Shown in pieces: positions 7,073 to 15,210 of a stretch of 33,415 nucleotides of DNA. This stretch comes from Clostridia bacterium (GTDB taxonomy: Bacteria > Bacillota > Clostridia > Oscillospirales > CAG-272). The position numbers and the translations under genes were made by a program. Every line of letters begins with the position of its first letter. Positions within the stretch are counted from its first letter, which is position 1. The stretch spans positions 1 through 33,415 of the forward strand of contig JAFTPF010000079.1 in NCBI GenBank assembly GCA_017463445.1. Direction: 5' to 3'. The notes beneath the pieces were generated by a model. That model did no database searches. It saw only the letters and a program-made list of their open reading frames with translations, and was not told the DNA's origin.

Positions 7073-7987
7073 ATGAACGCTATCGAAATTAGGAATCTAT
7101 CTAAGAGCTTTCGCGGATTGTATGCGGTGGATCATCTGCATATGACTGTGCCCGTGGGAGCCATCTACGGTTTTATCGGTGAAAACGGTTCGGGTAAATC
7201 TACCACCGAAAAGCTGATCTGCGGTCATCTCGTTCCCAACGAGGGCGAGATAAAACTGTTCGGCAAAGATTATACCGATCCCGGTGTCCGTGTGAGAGTG
7301 GGCGCGCTGATCGAAAACGCAGGTTGCTTTCCGGGCTCCAGCATTTATCAGAATCTGATGATGCAGGCGATCAATCTGAATCTGGAAAACCGTGACGAGG
7401 AGATCCGCCGCGTGCTGAAGATCGTTCGGATGGAACAGCACGCTTCGCTGAAATTCAAAAAATGCTCGCTGGGCATGAAGCAACGCGTCGGCATTGCCAT
7501 GGCACTTCTGGGCGACCCCGCTCTGCTGATCTTGGACGAGCCCATCAATGGTCTGGATACCGACGGTATGCGGATCATGCGTGAAATTCTTGTAGATATT
7601 ACGCAAAATTACGGCTGTACCGTTCTCATCTCCTCTCACTTGCTGGGTGAACTGGAGAAGATCGCCACCCACTACGGCATTATCCGGCAGGGAAAGATGA
7701 TCATAGAAATGTCCGCCGCCGAGCTGGAGGGCAGAGCGCGAGTGTTCGTATCGGTCAAAACCAAGGATATCAGCGGCGCCAAAGCCGTATTGAAAGCGAA
7801 ATACTCAACCGTTAAGGAAGAGGATGGATATCTTCGAGTGTACGACGTGGACGATACCGAGTCCATCGTGGAGCACCTGCTCCGAAACGGACACGCGATC
7901 AGCGAGATCAAGAAGAACAAGATCGGTCTGGAAGAATACTATATTGAGCTGATGTCGCAGATGACGGCTCAGAAGGAGGAACAATAA
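7073..7987 (+). CDS. ABC transporter ATP-binding protein (BcrA/antibiotic-type), copy 1
   Basis: This 304-residue nucleotide-binding subunit shows Walker A GENGSGKST at 36-44 and the signature SLGMKQR at 132-138. Walker B (LLILDEP) is centred on D155-E156, and a switch His sits in ISSHLLGELE. The C-terminal ~85 residues are an extra regulatory or dimerisation segment typical of the BcrA/CcmA-type exporters used in peptide-antibiotic resistance and ABC-2 systems. Residue 37 is Glu where most members have Pro, and both copies in this window share it. The gene has a strong RBS (AAAGGAGA) and is followed after one base by its permease at 7989. Substrate is unknown; a peptide, lipid or stress-related exporter is plausible. 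Confidence 0.92.
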   Translation: MNAIEIRNLSKSFRGLYAVDHLHMTVPVGAIYGFIGENGSGKSTTEKLICGHLVPNEGEIKLFGKDYTDPGVRVRVGALIENAGCFPGSSIYQNLMMQAINLNLENRDEEIRRVLKIVRMEQHASLKFKKCSLGMKQRVGIAMALLGDPALLILDEPINGLDTDGMRIMREILVDITQNYGCTVLISSHLLGELEKIATHYGIIRQGKMIIEMSAAELEGRARVFVSVKTKDISGAKAVLKAKYSTVKEEDGYLRVYDVDDTESIVEHLLRNGHAISEIKKNKIGLEEYYIELMSQMTAQKEEQ

Positions 7988-7988
7988 T

Positions 7989-8831
7989 ATGGAAACCGTG
8001 CGCGAACTGAAATTTGAATCTCCCGGTTTCATTCAAAGATTGAAGGGAATGCTGGGCGTGGACTTCTACCGTCTGTTCCATACTCCGTTGTTTTACATTT
8101 TTCTTGTCATTTCTGCCATCATTCCCGCAATGGTATCGGGAATGACCATGATGCCCGACCCAAGCGGCAATACCATGGAGCCCTTGTATTCAAACGTATG
8201 GCAGATTATCGCCGCCTCCGAGCCTCTATATGTAATCAAGAGCATAGCCGATTATGCCAATATGAATATGGTCTTCATCTTCGGCGGTATTATGGTGTCG
8301 ATCTTCATCGGTCACGATTATAAGAGCGGATACGTCAAGCAGCTCTTTACTACTCACGCCAAAAAGCAGGACTATATGATGTCCAAGAGCCTGGTGTGTG
8401 CCTTTGCGATGGCTTGTATGTGTGTCAGCTATTTCATCGGCGGTACGGTCGCAGGACTTTTGGTAGGATATGAAACCGACGTGAATGTCGGCTCTCTGCT
8501 GATTGCTATTTTGGGCAAGATTATCATGAGTCTCGGCTGGGCAAGCCTGTACACCTTTCTGAATGTCATTTTCAGAAGATACTTCGGTATCTCCATCGCC
8601 TCGTCCTTCTTCTTCGGCACGGGCATCCTGATCATCGGTGCCGCAGCTGTCGTTGAGAATCTGGCGCTTCCCACGTCCTTCCTGAACATCTTCCTGTACG
8701 GTGCGTCGGTCAACGCTTGTCTGGTAAGCAATATTGGATCTCTGCTCATTTGTATCGCGGTATCTGTAGTATGGGCACTGATCTACAACCTGCTGGGCAC
8801 ACGGATCCTGTACAAGAGCGACGTATATTGA
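7989..8831 (+). CDS. ABC-2 type permease, copy 1
   Basis: This 280-residue membrane protein has about six hydrophobic segments (near residues 30-50, 90-110, 135-157, 165-190, 198-222 and 240-272), the usual ABC-2 layout. The cytoplasmic loop GHDYKSGYVKQLFTTHAKK, after the second helix, is matched in the second permease (AEDFRSGYAKNLFTVRAKK). That loop likely contacts the ATPase. The RBS AGGAGGAA lies inside the end of the preceding ATPase gene, indicating translational coupling. The partner ATPase at 7073 is the obvious cognate subunit. Confidence 0.88.
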   Translation: METVRELKFESPGFIQRLKGMLGVDFYRLFHTPLFYIFLVISAIIPAMVSGMTMMPDPSGNTMEPLYSNVWQIIAASEPLYVIKSIADYANMNMVFIFGGIMVSIFIGHDYKSGYVKQLFTTHAKKQDYMMSKSLVCAFAMACMCVSYFIGGTVAGLLVGYETDVNVGSLLIAILGKIIMSLGWASLYTFLNVIFRRYFGISIASSFFFGTGILIIGAAAVVENLALPTSFLNIFLYGASVNACLVSNIGSLLICIAVSVVWALIYNLLGTRILYKSDVY

Positions 8832-8847
8832 TGGAGGTCGAAACACA

Positions 8848-9753
8848 ATGAATGCAATAGAAATCAGAGATCTGACCAAGACTTTCGGTCAGAAGCAAGC
8901 CCTCAGCGGACTGAATATGACCGTCCCCGAAGGAGCCATCTACGGCTTCATCGGCGAGAACGGCAGCGGCAAATCCACCACCGAGAAGCTGATCTGCGGA
9001 CTGATTCACAAAAGCGGCGGCGAGATTAAGCTGTTCGGAAAAGATCACACCGATCCGGACGTCAGAGCAAAAGTAGGCGTGTTGATTGAAGCCCCCGGCT
9101 GCTTCCCCGGGCTGACCGTCTGGAATAACCTGATGCTCCAAGCCGCCAACCTGAGCATCAAGGATCCCGAGACCCAGATCCGCAAGATCCTCAAAACGGT
9201 GCGGATGGAGGGTGCGGCTTCCAATAAATACAAAAATTGCTCTCTGGGTATGAAGCAACGGATCGGTATTGCAATGGCGTTGCTGGGAGAGCCCACCCTG
9301 CTGGTGCTGGACGAGCCTATCAATGGTCTGGACGCCGACGGCATGCGCATTATGCGGGAGGTGCTGACCGACGTGACCCAAAATCACGGCTGTACCGTCG
9401 TCATTTCCTCTCACGTTCTGGGCGAGCTGGAGAAGATCGCCACCCATTACGGCATCGTCCGCGGCGGAAAGATGCTCTGCGAGATGACCGCCGACCAGTT
9501 GGAGGCGGACTGCCGCACCTTCGTGGCTCTGCAGACGAGGGAGCTGAGCAAGACCCGGTCGTTGCTCTGTGCAAAATACTCCCGCGTGGAGGAGGACGAG
9601 AGCGGATATCTGCGCGTGTACGACGCCGGCAGTCCCGAGGAGGTCGTTACCTATCTCTACGAAAACGGGATCCTGGTCAGCGAGATCAAAACCGACAAGA
9701 TCGGTTTGGAGGAATATTATATCGATCTGATGAGTGCGAAGGAGGGCAGATAA
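8848..9753 (+). CDS. ABC transporter ATP-binding protein (BcrA/antibiotic-type), copy 2
   Basis: This 301-residue paralogue of the ATPase at 7073 has the same Walker A GENGSGKST at 36-44, the same signature SLGMKQR, Walker B LLVLDEP and ISSHVLGELE. The two align from the first residue (MNAIEIR in both) to the last helix (KIGLEEYYI in both), so they arose by duplication of the whole cassette. Divergence is greatest in the C-terminal extension. Spacing is 16 bases from the previous permease and three bases to its own permease at 9757. They could form two separate transporters or one heteromeric complex. Confidence 0.92.
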   Translation: MNAIEIRDLTKTFGQKQALSGLNMTVPEGAIYGFIGENGSGKSTTEKLICGLIHKSGGEIKLFGKDHTDPDVRAKVGVLIEAPGCFPGLTVWNNLMLQAANLSIKDPETQIRKILKTVRMEGAASNKYKNCSLGMKQRIGIAMALLGEPTLLVLDEPINGLDADGMRIMREVLTDVTQNHGCTVVISSHVLGELEKIATHYGIVRGGKMLCEMTADQLEADCRTFVALQTRELSKTRSLLCAKYSRVEEDESGYLRVYDAGSPEEVVTYLYENGILVSEIKTDKIGLEEYYIDLMSAKEGR

Positions 9754-9756
9754 TTT

Positions 9757-10635
9757 ATGGAAAAGAGATTTGAACACAACGGCTTCGGCAAACGCCTCGG
9801 CAGTATGCTGAAGGTGGACTTCCGCAGACTGTTCACCTCGCGGATCTTTTACATCATCGTCGGTGCCTGCCTCGTGATGCCGATTCTGATCCTCGTGATG
9901 ACCACCATGATGGACGGAATGGAAACCACCGACCCGCAGACCGGTGAAGTATCTGTGATCGAAGGCTTTGACAATACCTGGCAGATCATCGGAACGGTCG
10001 TCAGCGAAAGCGATATGAACGCTATGAGTTCTATGGGCGCAATGGACGGTGCAGACAGCGGTACCGATGTCGCTGCAAGCAGCGATGCAGGCGCGGGAAT
10101 GGATCTGATGAGCATGTGCAATATCAATTTGCTGTTCTTTGGCATAGCGGTCCTGGTTTGTTTGTTCGTGGCGGAGGATTTCAGAAGCGGATACGCAAAA
10201 AATCTGTTCACCGTACGCGCCAAGAAGACCGATTACGTGGCATCCAAAACTATCGCGGGCTTTGTCGGTGGCGCACTGATGCTCCTCTGCTTCTTCGTGG
10301 GTGCGCTGGCAGGCGGCGCGATCGCCGGTCTTCCCTTTGATATGACGGGATTCGGAATAGCGGAGCTTGTTATGTGTATGCTGTCTAAGCTGCTGCTGAT
10401 TGCCGTTTTCGTTCCCATCTACCTTGCTGTCAGCGTTGCGGCAAAGCAGAAAGCGTGGCTTTCCATCTTGGGTTCCATGGGCATCGGAATGCTGCTCTTT
10501 ATGATGATCCCCATGCTGACCCCTCTCAACGCCACCGTGATGAACGTAGGTCTGTGCCTTGCCGGCGGAGCTATGTTCAGCATAGGCCTTGGTGCGGTCA
10601 GTAATGTGATATTGAAGAAGACCAGTCTGGTCTGA
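9757..10635 (+). CDS. ABC-2 type permease, copy 2
   Basis: This 292-residue protein has about six hydrophobic segments and is paralogous to the permease at 7989. The shared N-terminus is KRLGSMLKVDFRRLFTSRIFYI, against RLKGMLGVDFYRLFHTPLFYI in copy 1. It differs by a longer outer loop between helices 1 and 2 (about residues 50-115), rich in Met, Asp, Ser and Ala, which may shape substrate recognition. It is the last gene of the operon; a strong terminator begins nine bases after its stop. Confidence 0.88.
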   Translation: MEKRFEHNGFGKRLGSMLKVDFRRLFTSRIFYIIVGACLVMPILILVMTTMMDGMETTDPQTGEVSVIEGFDNTWQIIGTVVSESDMNAMSSMGAMDGADSGTDVAASSDAGAGMDLMSMCNINLLFFGIAVLVCLFVAEDFRSGYAKNLFTVRAKKTDYVASKTIAGFVGGALMLLCFFVGALAGGAIAGLPFDMTGFGIAELVMCMLSKLLLIAVFVPIYLAVSVAAKQKAWLSILGSMGIGMLLFMMIPMLTPLNATVMNVGLCLAGGAMFSIGLGAVSNVILKKTSLV

Positions 10636-10643
10636 TGAACCGA

Positions 10644-10675
10644 GAAACACCGAATGAATTCGGTGTTTCTTTTTT
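10644..10675 (+). terminator. Intrinsic terminator of the cls-ABC operon
   Basis: GAAACACCGAAT (10644-10655) pairs fully with ATTCGGTGTTTC (10658-10669), and six T residues follow. This is a textbook rho-independent terminator. Confidence 0.95.
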
Positions 10676-10718
10676 GGCCAAAAATCCACGGCCGTTCAAA
10701 AAAAATGCATAGCGGTAC

Positions 10719-10747
10719 TTGACAAGGCTTGATTTGTGTGATACAAT
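10719..10747 (+). promoter_or_regulatory. Promoter of the signal peptidase/fibre operon
   Basis: A consensus TTGACA (10719-10724), a 17-base spacer and TACAAT (10742-10747) make this one of the strongest-looking promoters in the window. The leader to the ATG at 10825 is about 70 bases. A second extended -10 (TGATACAAT, ending 11548) lies before the gene at 11565 but lacks a good -35. Confidence 0.85.
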
Positions 10748-10824
10748 AACTATGTATCCATATGTGAAATAATATGATGCGGTAGTATCCCCTGCTTCTC
10801 TCTGCACTTTAGAGGCGGTTGGCA

Positions 10825-11517
10825 ATGGGGGAAACTTCCGATGTAAAAAAGAGTATGCGAAAAACTATATCTATCATTTTAAAGACGGTCACCACCGTTC
10901 TGGTCGCGATAGCCGTGATCATCGCCATTATGCTGGTGGGAATGCGGATCTTCGGTTTCCACGTTTATACCGTCCTGTCCGGCTCCATGGAGCCTACCTA
11001 CCACGTAGGTTCTTTGATCTACGTCAAGGAAGTAGATGTCGACGAACTGAAAAAAGATGATGTCATTACATTTATGCTCAGTGATCAAACCACCGCCACG
11101 CACCGGATCGTGGAAGTCGTTCCCGACGAGAATGATCCTGATGTGATCCGATTCCGTACCAAAGGCGATGCCAATTCGGTGGAAGATCAATCTCTCGTCC
11201 ACTATGAAAACGTGATCGGCAAGCCAGTCTTCACCATCCCCTATATGGGCTATGTTGCCAATTACATCCAGCAGCCCCCGGGAATCTATGTTGCCATCGC
11301 AGTGGCGGCGGCGCTGGTGATGCTGGTCTTTTGCGCGGACGGTCTGTCCGAAAAGAAGGAAGAGCCTGCACCCGCGGCGGAAACAGCCACCGGCAACGCT
11401 CCCGATCTTGAAGCGAATGACGCAAAAGCGATGCCCGAAGAGGGATCTGCCGATACCGCATCGCAGGGTAGTTCGGTCGAAGAATCTGCATCCCAAGAAG
11501 ATCAGTCGGCAGAATAA
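10825..11517 (+). CDS. sipW: Signal peptidase I, ER/SipW type
   Basis: This 230-residue membrane serine protease should cleave the signal peptides of the TasA-like proteins encoded next. One membrane helix (about 17-40) precedes the catalytic SGSMEP with S54. The second catalytic residue is H93 in TATHRIV, the Ser/His arrangement of archaeal/ER-type peptidases, not the Ser/Lys of ordinary bacterial SPase I. The GDAN motif follows, then a second helix (about 150-172). The last ~55 residues are an acidic, Ala/Glu/Ser-rich tail not needed for catalysis and unusual for the family. An in-frame TTG lies two codons upstream; ATG 10825 after AGAGGCGG is preferred. It is first in the operon, before seven genes for probable substrates. 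Confidence 0.92.
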   Translation: MGETSDVKKSMRKTISIILKTVTTVLVAIAVIIAIMLVGMRIFGFHVYTVLSGSMEPTYHVGSLIYVKEVDVDELKKDDVITFMLSDQTTATHRIVEVVPDENDPDVIRFRTKGDANSVEDQSLVHYENVIGKPVFTIPYMGYVANYIQQPPGIYVAIAVAAALVMLVFCADGLSEKKEEPAPAAETATGNAPDLEANDAKAMPEEGSADTASQGSSVEESASQEDQSAE

Positions 11518-11564
11518 GACAGATTCTACATTCGTAGTATGATACAATATATGAGGTAAATCAA

Positions 11565-12233
11565 ATGAAAAAACGCAGTTTGATCCTGATCGCGGCGCTG
11601 ACCGCTGTTATGGTGGTTGCCGCCACCGTAGTCGGCACTCTCGCCTATCTTCTTGATGAGGAGCAGGCAGTCAACACATTTACTGTAGGTAACGTGTCTA
11701 TTTCGCTGAATGAGACCGACGTGGACGGCGACGGTGATACGCAAGCTAATGAATACCACCTGGTTCCCGGCGCCGAGTATCTGAAGGACCCTACCGTGAC
11801 TGTTGATGCGCACAGCGAGAACTCCTATGTGCGTATGATCCTGACCGTACATAACTGCAGCGCGGTACAGGCGATCATCGACGATAAGACCCACGGTCTG
11901 ACCGATTATGCCGATCTGCTGGGCGGTTGGGACGAAGCGGTCTGGCTGTACGAGGGCTTTACCCACGACGCTGAAGCCAATACTATCTCCTTCGAGTTCC
12001 GTTACCACACTACCGTGGACGGCTTCGACGCCGAAGGAAATGCCGCAGACGAGGTGCTGCCTGCACTCTTCACCGCGCTTGTCCTGCCCGATACGCTGGA
12101 CGGCACCGATCTTCAGTCTCTGGTAGACGGTGATTTCAAGATGGTCGTGGAGGCGCAAGCCATCCAAGCGCTGGGCTTTGAGAACAACGAAGACGGCGCG
12201 TGGACTGCTTTTGAGGAGCAGATCAACGGCTGA
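11565..12233 (+). CDS. TasA/camelysin-like protein with SipW-type signal peptide (short form 1)
   Basis: This 222-residue exported protein begins MKKRSLILIAALTAV. Its hydrophobic stretch ends in VVGTLAYLLDEEQAVNTFTVGNVSISLNE, the hallmark of SipW-dependent substrates: small residues, then AYxxD, then N-x-FTxGxVxIxLxE. The rest is the beta-rich TasA/camelysin-type fold, about the length of camelysin and shorter than Bacillus TasA. In Bacillus these proteins polymerise into biofilm fibres outside the cell. An Asp-rich segment DVDGDGDT near residues 49-56 could bind calcium. It has no sorting signal or C-terminal helix, so it should be released or fibre-bound. It follows the peptidase directly and is presumably processed by it. 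Confidence 0.88.
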   Translation: MKKRSLILIAALTAVMVVAATVVGTLAYLLDEEQAVNTFTVGNVSISLNETDVDGDGDTQANEYHLVPGAEYLKDPTVTVDAHSENSYVRMILTVHNCSAVQAIIDDKTHGLTDYADLLGGWDEAVWLYEGFTHDAEANTISFEFRYHTTVDGFDAEGNAADEVLPALFTALVLPDTLDGTDLQSLVDGDFKMVVEAQAIQALGFENNEDGAWTAFEEQING

Positions 12234-12327
12234 TCGGAATAATTACTGTTTTTTGTCTGCCGGGCTTGCCCGATCCGCGGAAATAACCAAAGCGAAATAC
12301 AAATCCGTAAGAAAGGAGGAACACGAT

Positions 12328-12963
12328 ATGAAAAAAGGAAATGCGAATGGAAATGGCAATGTCACAAAGCGTACCGGCGTAAAGATCCTGGTTCTGTGCC
12401 TGTCTCTGACGCTCATTGCAGCGGGAGCGGTCGGCGGAACTCTTGCGTGGCTGATCTCCAAAACCTCCCCCGTGGTTAATACCTTTACTTACGGTGATAT
12501 CAATATCACCTTGGAGGAGACCGATCCCGAGGGCAACGACGATCCAACTGATAACTCCTATATTATGGTACCCGGCAATACTATCTCCAAGGATCCCTTG
12601 GTGACCGTACTGGCGGGCAGTGAAGCCTGCTGGCTCTTCGTGAAGGTGGATGAATCGGACAATCTGGGCGATTTCATCGAATACACCATTGCAGAGGGCT
12701 GGGTTGCACTGGACGAGACCAACCATCCCGGTGTGTACTACCGTGAGGTAGACGCAGTGACCGAGGACACCGAGTTCGGCGTTCTGCAAGACGATCAGGT
12801 GACCGTCCTTGCAGACGTAACCAAGGAGATGCTCAACGGTCTGACCGCTGAGACTTATCCTACCCTGACCTTTACCGCTTACGCTGTACAGCGTGACGGC
12901 AATGTTGAGGCGATTGATACTGTCGCTGAGGCGTGGGAGATCGCGGCAGCGCAAAGCAACTGA
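12328..12963 (+). CDS. TasA/camelysin-like protein with SipW-type signal peptide (short form 2)
   Basis: This 211-residue protein starts at the ATG preceded by a perfect AAAGGAGGA; longer in-frame extensions upstream overlap the previous gene and lack support. An unusual Asn/Gly-rich N-region (KKGNANGNGN) precedes the hydrophobic core. The SipW motif follows: VGGTLAWLISKTSPVVNTFTYGDINITLEE, with Trp in place of Tyr. The remaining ~155 residues align with the protein at 11565 in the opening strands (ETD, MVPGNTISKDPLVTV against LVPGAEYLKDPTVTV). Both lack the larger tails of the four following paralogues, so they may be the plain fibre subunits. A small hairpin (12261-12272) sits in the gap before it. 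Confidence 0.87.
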   Translation: MKKGNANGNGNVTKRTGVKILVLCLSLTLIAAGAVGGTLAWLISKTSPVVNTFTYGDINITLEETDPEGNDDPTDNSYIMVPGNTISKDPLVTVLAGSEACWLFVKVDESDNLGDFIEYTIAEGWVALDETNHPGVYYREVDAVTEDTEFGVLQDDQVTVLADVTKEMLNGLTAETYPTLTFTAYAVQRDGNVEAIDTVAEAWEIAAAQSN

Positions 12964-12983
12964 TCCCGCACCGACCCTATGAT

Positions 12984-13030
12984 GTAAACGGTAATTCCGC
13001 CTACATACAAGATTCAATTTACGAAAGGAA
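12984..13030 (+). promoter_or_regulatory. Conserved leader segment before a TasA-like gene
   Basis: The stretch GTAAACGGT...CCTACATAC...ATTCAATTTACGAAAGG resembles the leader at 18231-18275 and, less closely, that at 16742-16786. GATGTAAAC with ACGAAAGGA also recurs before the gene at 19866. A shared leader suggests common translational or processing control of the large fibre genes. Confidence 0.45.
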
Positions 13031-13039
13031 ATCACCACC

Positions 13040-15142
13040 ATGAAAAAGAAGCTTCTCACATGCCTTAGTATCGCTCTGATCGCCGCACTGGCAATCACCG
13101 GCACTATGGCATACTTCACCGACACCGAGTCTGTGACCAACGTCATGACCATCGGTAACATCGACATCGTGCTGAACGAACAGCAGCGAGTGGACGATGC
13201 CGCAAACCAGCATGAGCTCGAGGCTTTCGAGCAGGCTATGACTCTGATGCCCGCAGCGTACGAGGGCACCAGCATTCCGTGGGCTCCCGCTGATGAATGG
13301 GTAGTTCCGGGCGATTCCGCTTGGAAGGTCGTTGCGGATAACGGCGACGTACACGACAAGTTCGTGACCGTTACCAACACCGGCTCTAACGAGGCTTATG
13401 TCCGTGTGATCGTTGCTTACGAGGGCGATGCTATCAACGGTAAGGACATCCATATTGTTCACAATACCAAAACCAGCTCCGATCCTGCAGTTGCAGGTGA
13501 GTTTGCAGCAACCGATTACATCGAAAACGTTATCATCGACGGCACCCGTTACGATCTGATCGTGTACACCTACGCTGAGCCCGTTCAGCCCGGCGAGACC
13601 ACCATCCCCTCCCTGAAGCAGGTCTACATGGATAAGACCACCACTCAGGAAGATGCTGCAAAGTTCGGCACTACTTATGATATTCTGGTTCTGTCTCAGG
13701 CAGTACAGACCGCATCCGGCTTTACCGATGCTGTCGACGCACTGGATTCCGCATTCGGCGTAGCAGATGCCGCAAATGCAAGCGTATGGTTTACCGGTGC
13801 TACTCCTGTTGACGCAGCTACCGAAGATGAGCTGAAGGCGGCTCTTTCCGCTGACGAAAAGAATATCGTTGTCAACCTGACCGATGACGTAACCTATGAC
13901 GTAGCCGCATGGGCAGCTAACGGTATGGGCGGTGCTTCCACCGAGTCTATCGTGATCAACGGTAACGGCCACACCATCACCTTCAACCAGACCAACAGTG
14001 ACTGGAATAACATTGTGACTAACGGTGCTACCCTGACCATTGTAAATGCCAATATCACCAACTCCGGCCGTAACGATGGCCCTTGGAACAGACACGATCT
14101 GAACTTCGCTTGCGACGTAGTGCTGACCAACGTGAACTCCGATAAGGCTCTTGCATTCAAGGCAGGCGCAACTCTGACCAACGTCACCATCGACGACGCT
14201 AACACCTCCGACACCTACGCAATCTGGATCCAGCCCAACGGTCAGACCGTTACCCTGGACGGTTGCGCCATCGATATGATCGATTGCACCGACGGCCGCG
14301 GCATCAAGATCGACGAGCAGTACGTTGCCGCTCCTGCAAAGGTTACCCTGAACGTCAAGGACACCACCTTCAAGACCGAAGAGAAGGGTGCGATCCTCGT
14401 GAAGTCTGCTGCAGGCGCAGAGATCAATCTGGAAAACGTTGACATCTCTGACGTAGCTGTTGACCCCGTATATCCTGTATGGGTAGACGAGGCAAGCGCT
14501 GCTCATGCTCCTCTGGTAGTCGTCAACGGCGGCACCAAGATCATCGAGGGTGCTATTACCCTTACCGTTGTTGATTCTGTTGAAGAAACGATCGCGGCAC
14601 TGGATGCCGGCGCAACCAACGTTGCTGTAAAGAATGCTACCGTTAACGCGAATCCCTTTAATGGTCACTATTATAAGGATCGCAACATTCATTTTGTTGA
14701 TTGCACCTTTACCGCAAATATGAACTATATGTACGTCAACAACGCTACCTTCACCAACTGCACCTTCGACTGCGGTAGTGCTAACTCCGCTGTTCATTAT
14801 GATGAACTGTTCGGGGACTTGGTGTTTGACAACTGCACCTTCGTTTCCGGCAAGATTCAGATCGGAGCCAATAAAGAGGTTACCGGTACGGTCACTTTCA
14901 ATAACTGCGATTTTGTTGAAACGGCTTCCACCTCCATTTGGGCGGAAAAGGGTATTCGTGTGTACAGCCCCGCTGAGTTTAACAACTGCGAGTTTAATAA
15001 TCGTGTTGTTATGGCAGGTGCTGCCGATCTTCCCATCACCTTCAACCAGTGTACGATGAATGGTGGAGCTCCCGTGTATTATACGGATAATACCGACGGC
15101 ATTATCCGTGGCGGCAACATCCCCTCTGTTACGATTCAGTAA
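13040..15142 (+). CDS. TasA-like exported protein with long beta-helix tail
   Basis: This 700-residue protein has a SipW-type signal region ending ITGTMAYFTDTESVTNVMTIGNIDIVLNE, then a TasA-like head to about residue 245 with the family landmark LSQAVQT...GF...ALDSAFGV. The remaining ~450 residues are a right-handed parallel beta-helix: short repeating strands with IVINGNGHTITF, ATLTIVNANITNSG, VTLDGCAID and later FxNCxF rungs (FVDCTF, FTNCTF, FDNCTF, FNNCDF, FNNCEF). Such helices act in cells as adhesins, polysaccharide-binding or -cleaving domains. No catalytic residues can be picked out here. RBS is AAAGGAAAT. Among the large TasA-like proteins this tail is the longest. It probably displays the beta-helix on the fibre surface. 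Confidence 0.85.
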   Translation: MKKKLLTCLSIALIAALAITGTMAYFTDTESVTNVMTIGNIDIVLNEQQRVDDAANQHELEAFEQAMTLMPAAYEGTSIPWAPADEWVVPGDSAWKVVADNGDVHDKFVTVTNTGSNEAYVRVIVAYEGDAINGKDIHIVHNTKTSSDPAVAGEFAATDYIENVIIDGTRYDLIVYTYAEPVQPGETTIPSLKQVYMDKTTTQEDAAKFGTTYDILVLSQAVQTASGFTDAVDALDSAFGVADAANASVWFTGATPVDAATEDELKAALSADEKNIVVNLTDDVTYDVAAWAANGMGGASTESIVINGNGHTITFNQTNSDWNNIVTNGATLTIVNANITNSGRNDGPWNRHDLNFACDVVLTNVNSDKALAFKAGATLTNVTIDDANTSDTYAIWIQPNGQTVTLDGCAIDMIDCTDGRGIKIDEQYVAAPAKVTLNVKDTTFKTEEKGAILVKSAAGAEINLENVDISDVAVDPVYPVWVDEASAAHAPLVVVNGGTKIIEGAITLTVVDSVEETIAALDAGATNVAVKNATVNANPFNGHYYKDRNIHFVDCTFTANMNYMYVNNATFTNCTFDCGSANSAVHYDELFGDLVFDNCTFVSGKIQIGANKEVTGTVTFNNCDFVETASTSIWAEKGIRVYSPAEFNNCEFNNRVVMAGAADLPITFNQCTMNGGAPVYYTDNTDGIIRGGNIPSVTIQ

Positions 15143-15210
15143 TTGACAAATCGCCCCAAGTGTCTCTAACATCAAAGCTGTACAATTAATTTCACGAAAG
15201 GATATCCATC

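Noticed and set aside
8746..10689. Minus-strand open frame of 647 residues opposite the second ABC pair
   Set aside because: It overlaps two genes with intact Walker motifs and membrane helices, and its translation is His/Gln-rich noise.
13019..15175. Minus-strand open frame of 718 residues opposite the beta-helix gene
   Set aside because: The + strand frame has signal peptide, RBS and domain structure; the minus frame has none.
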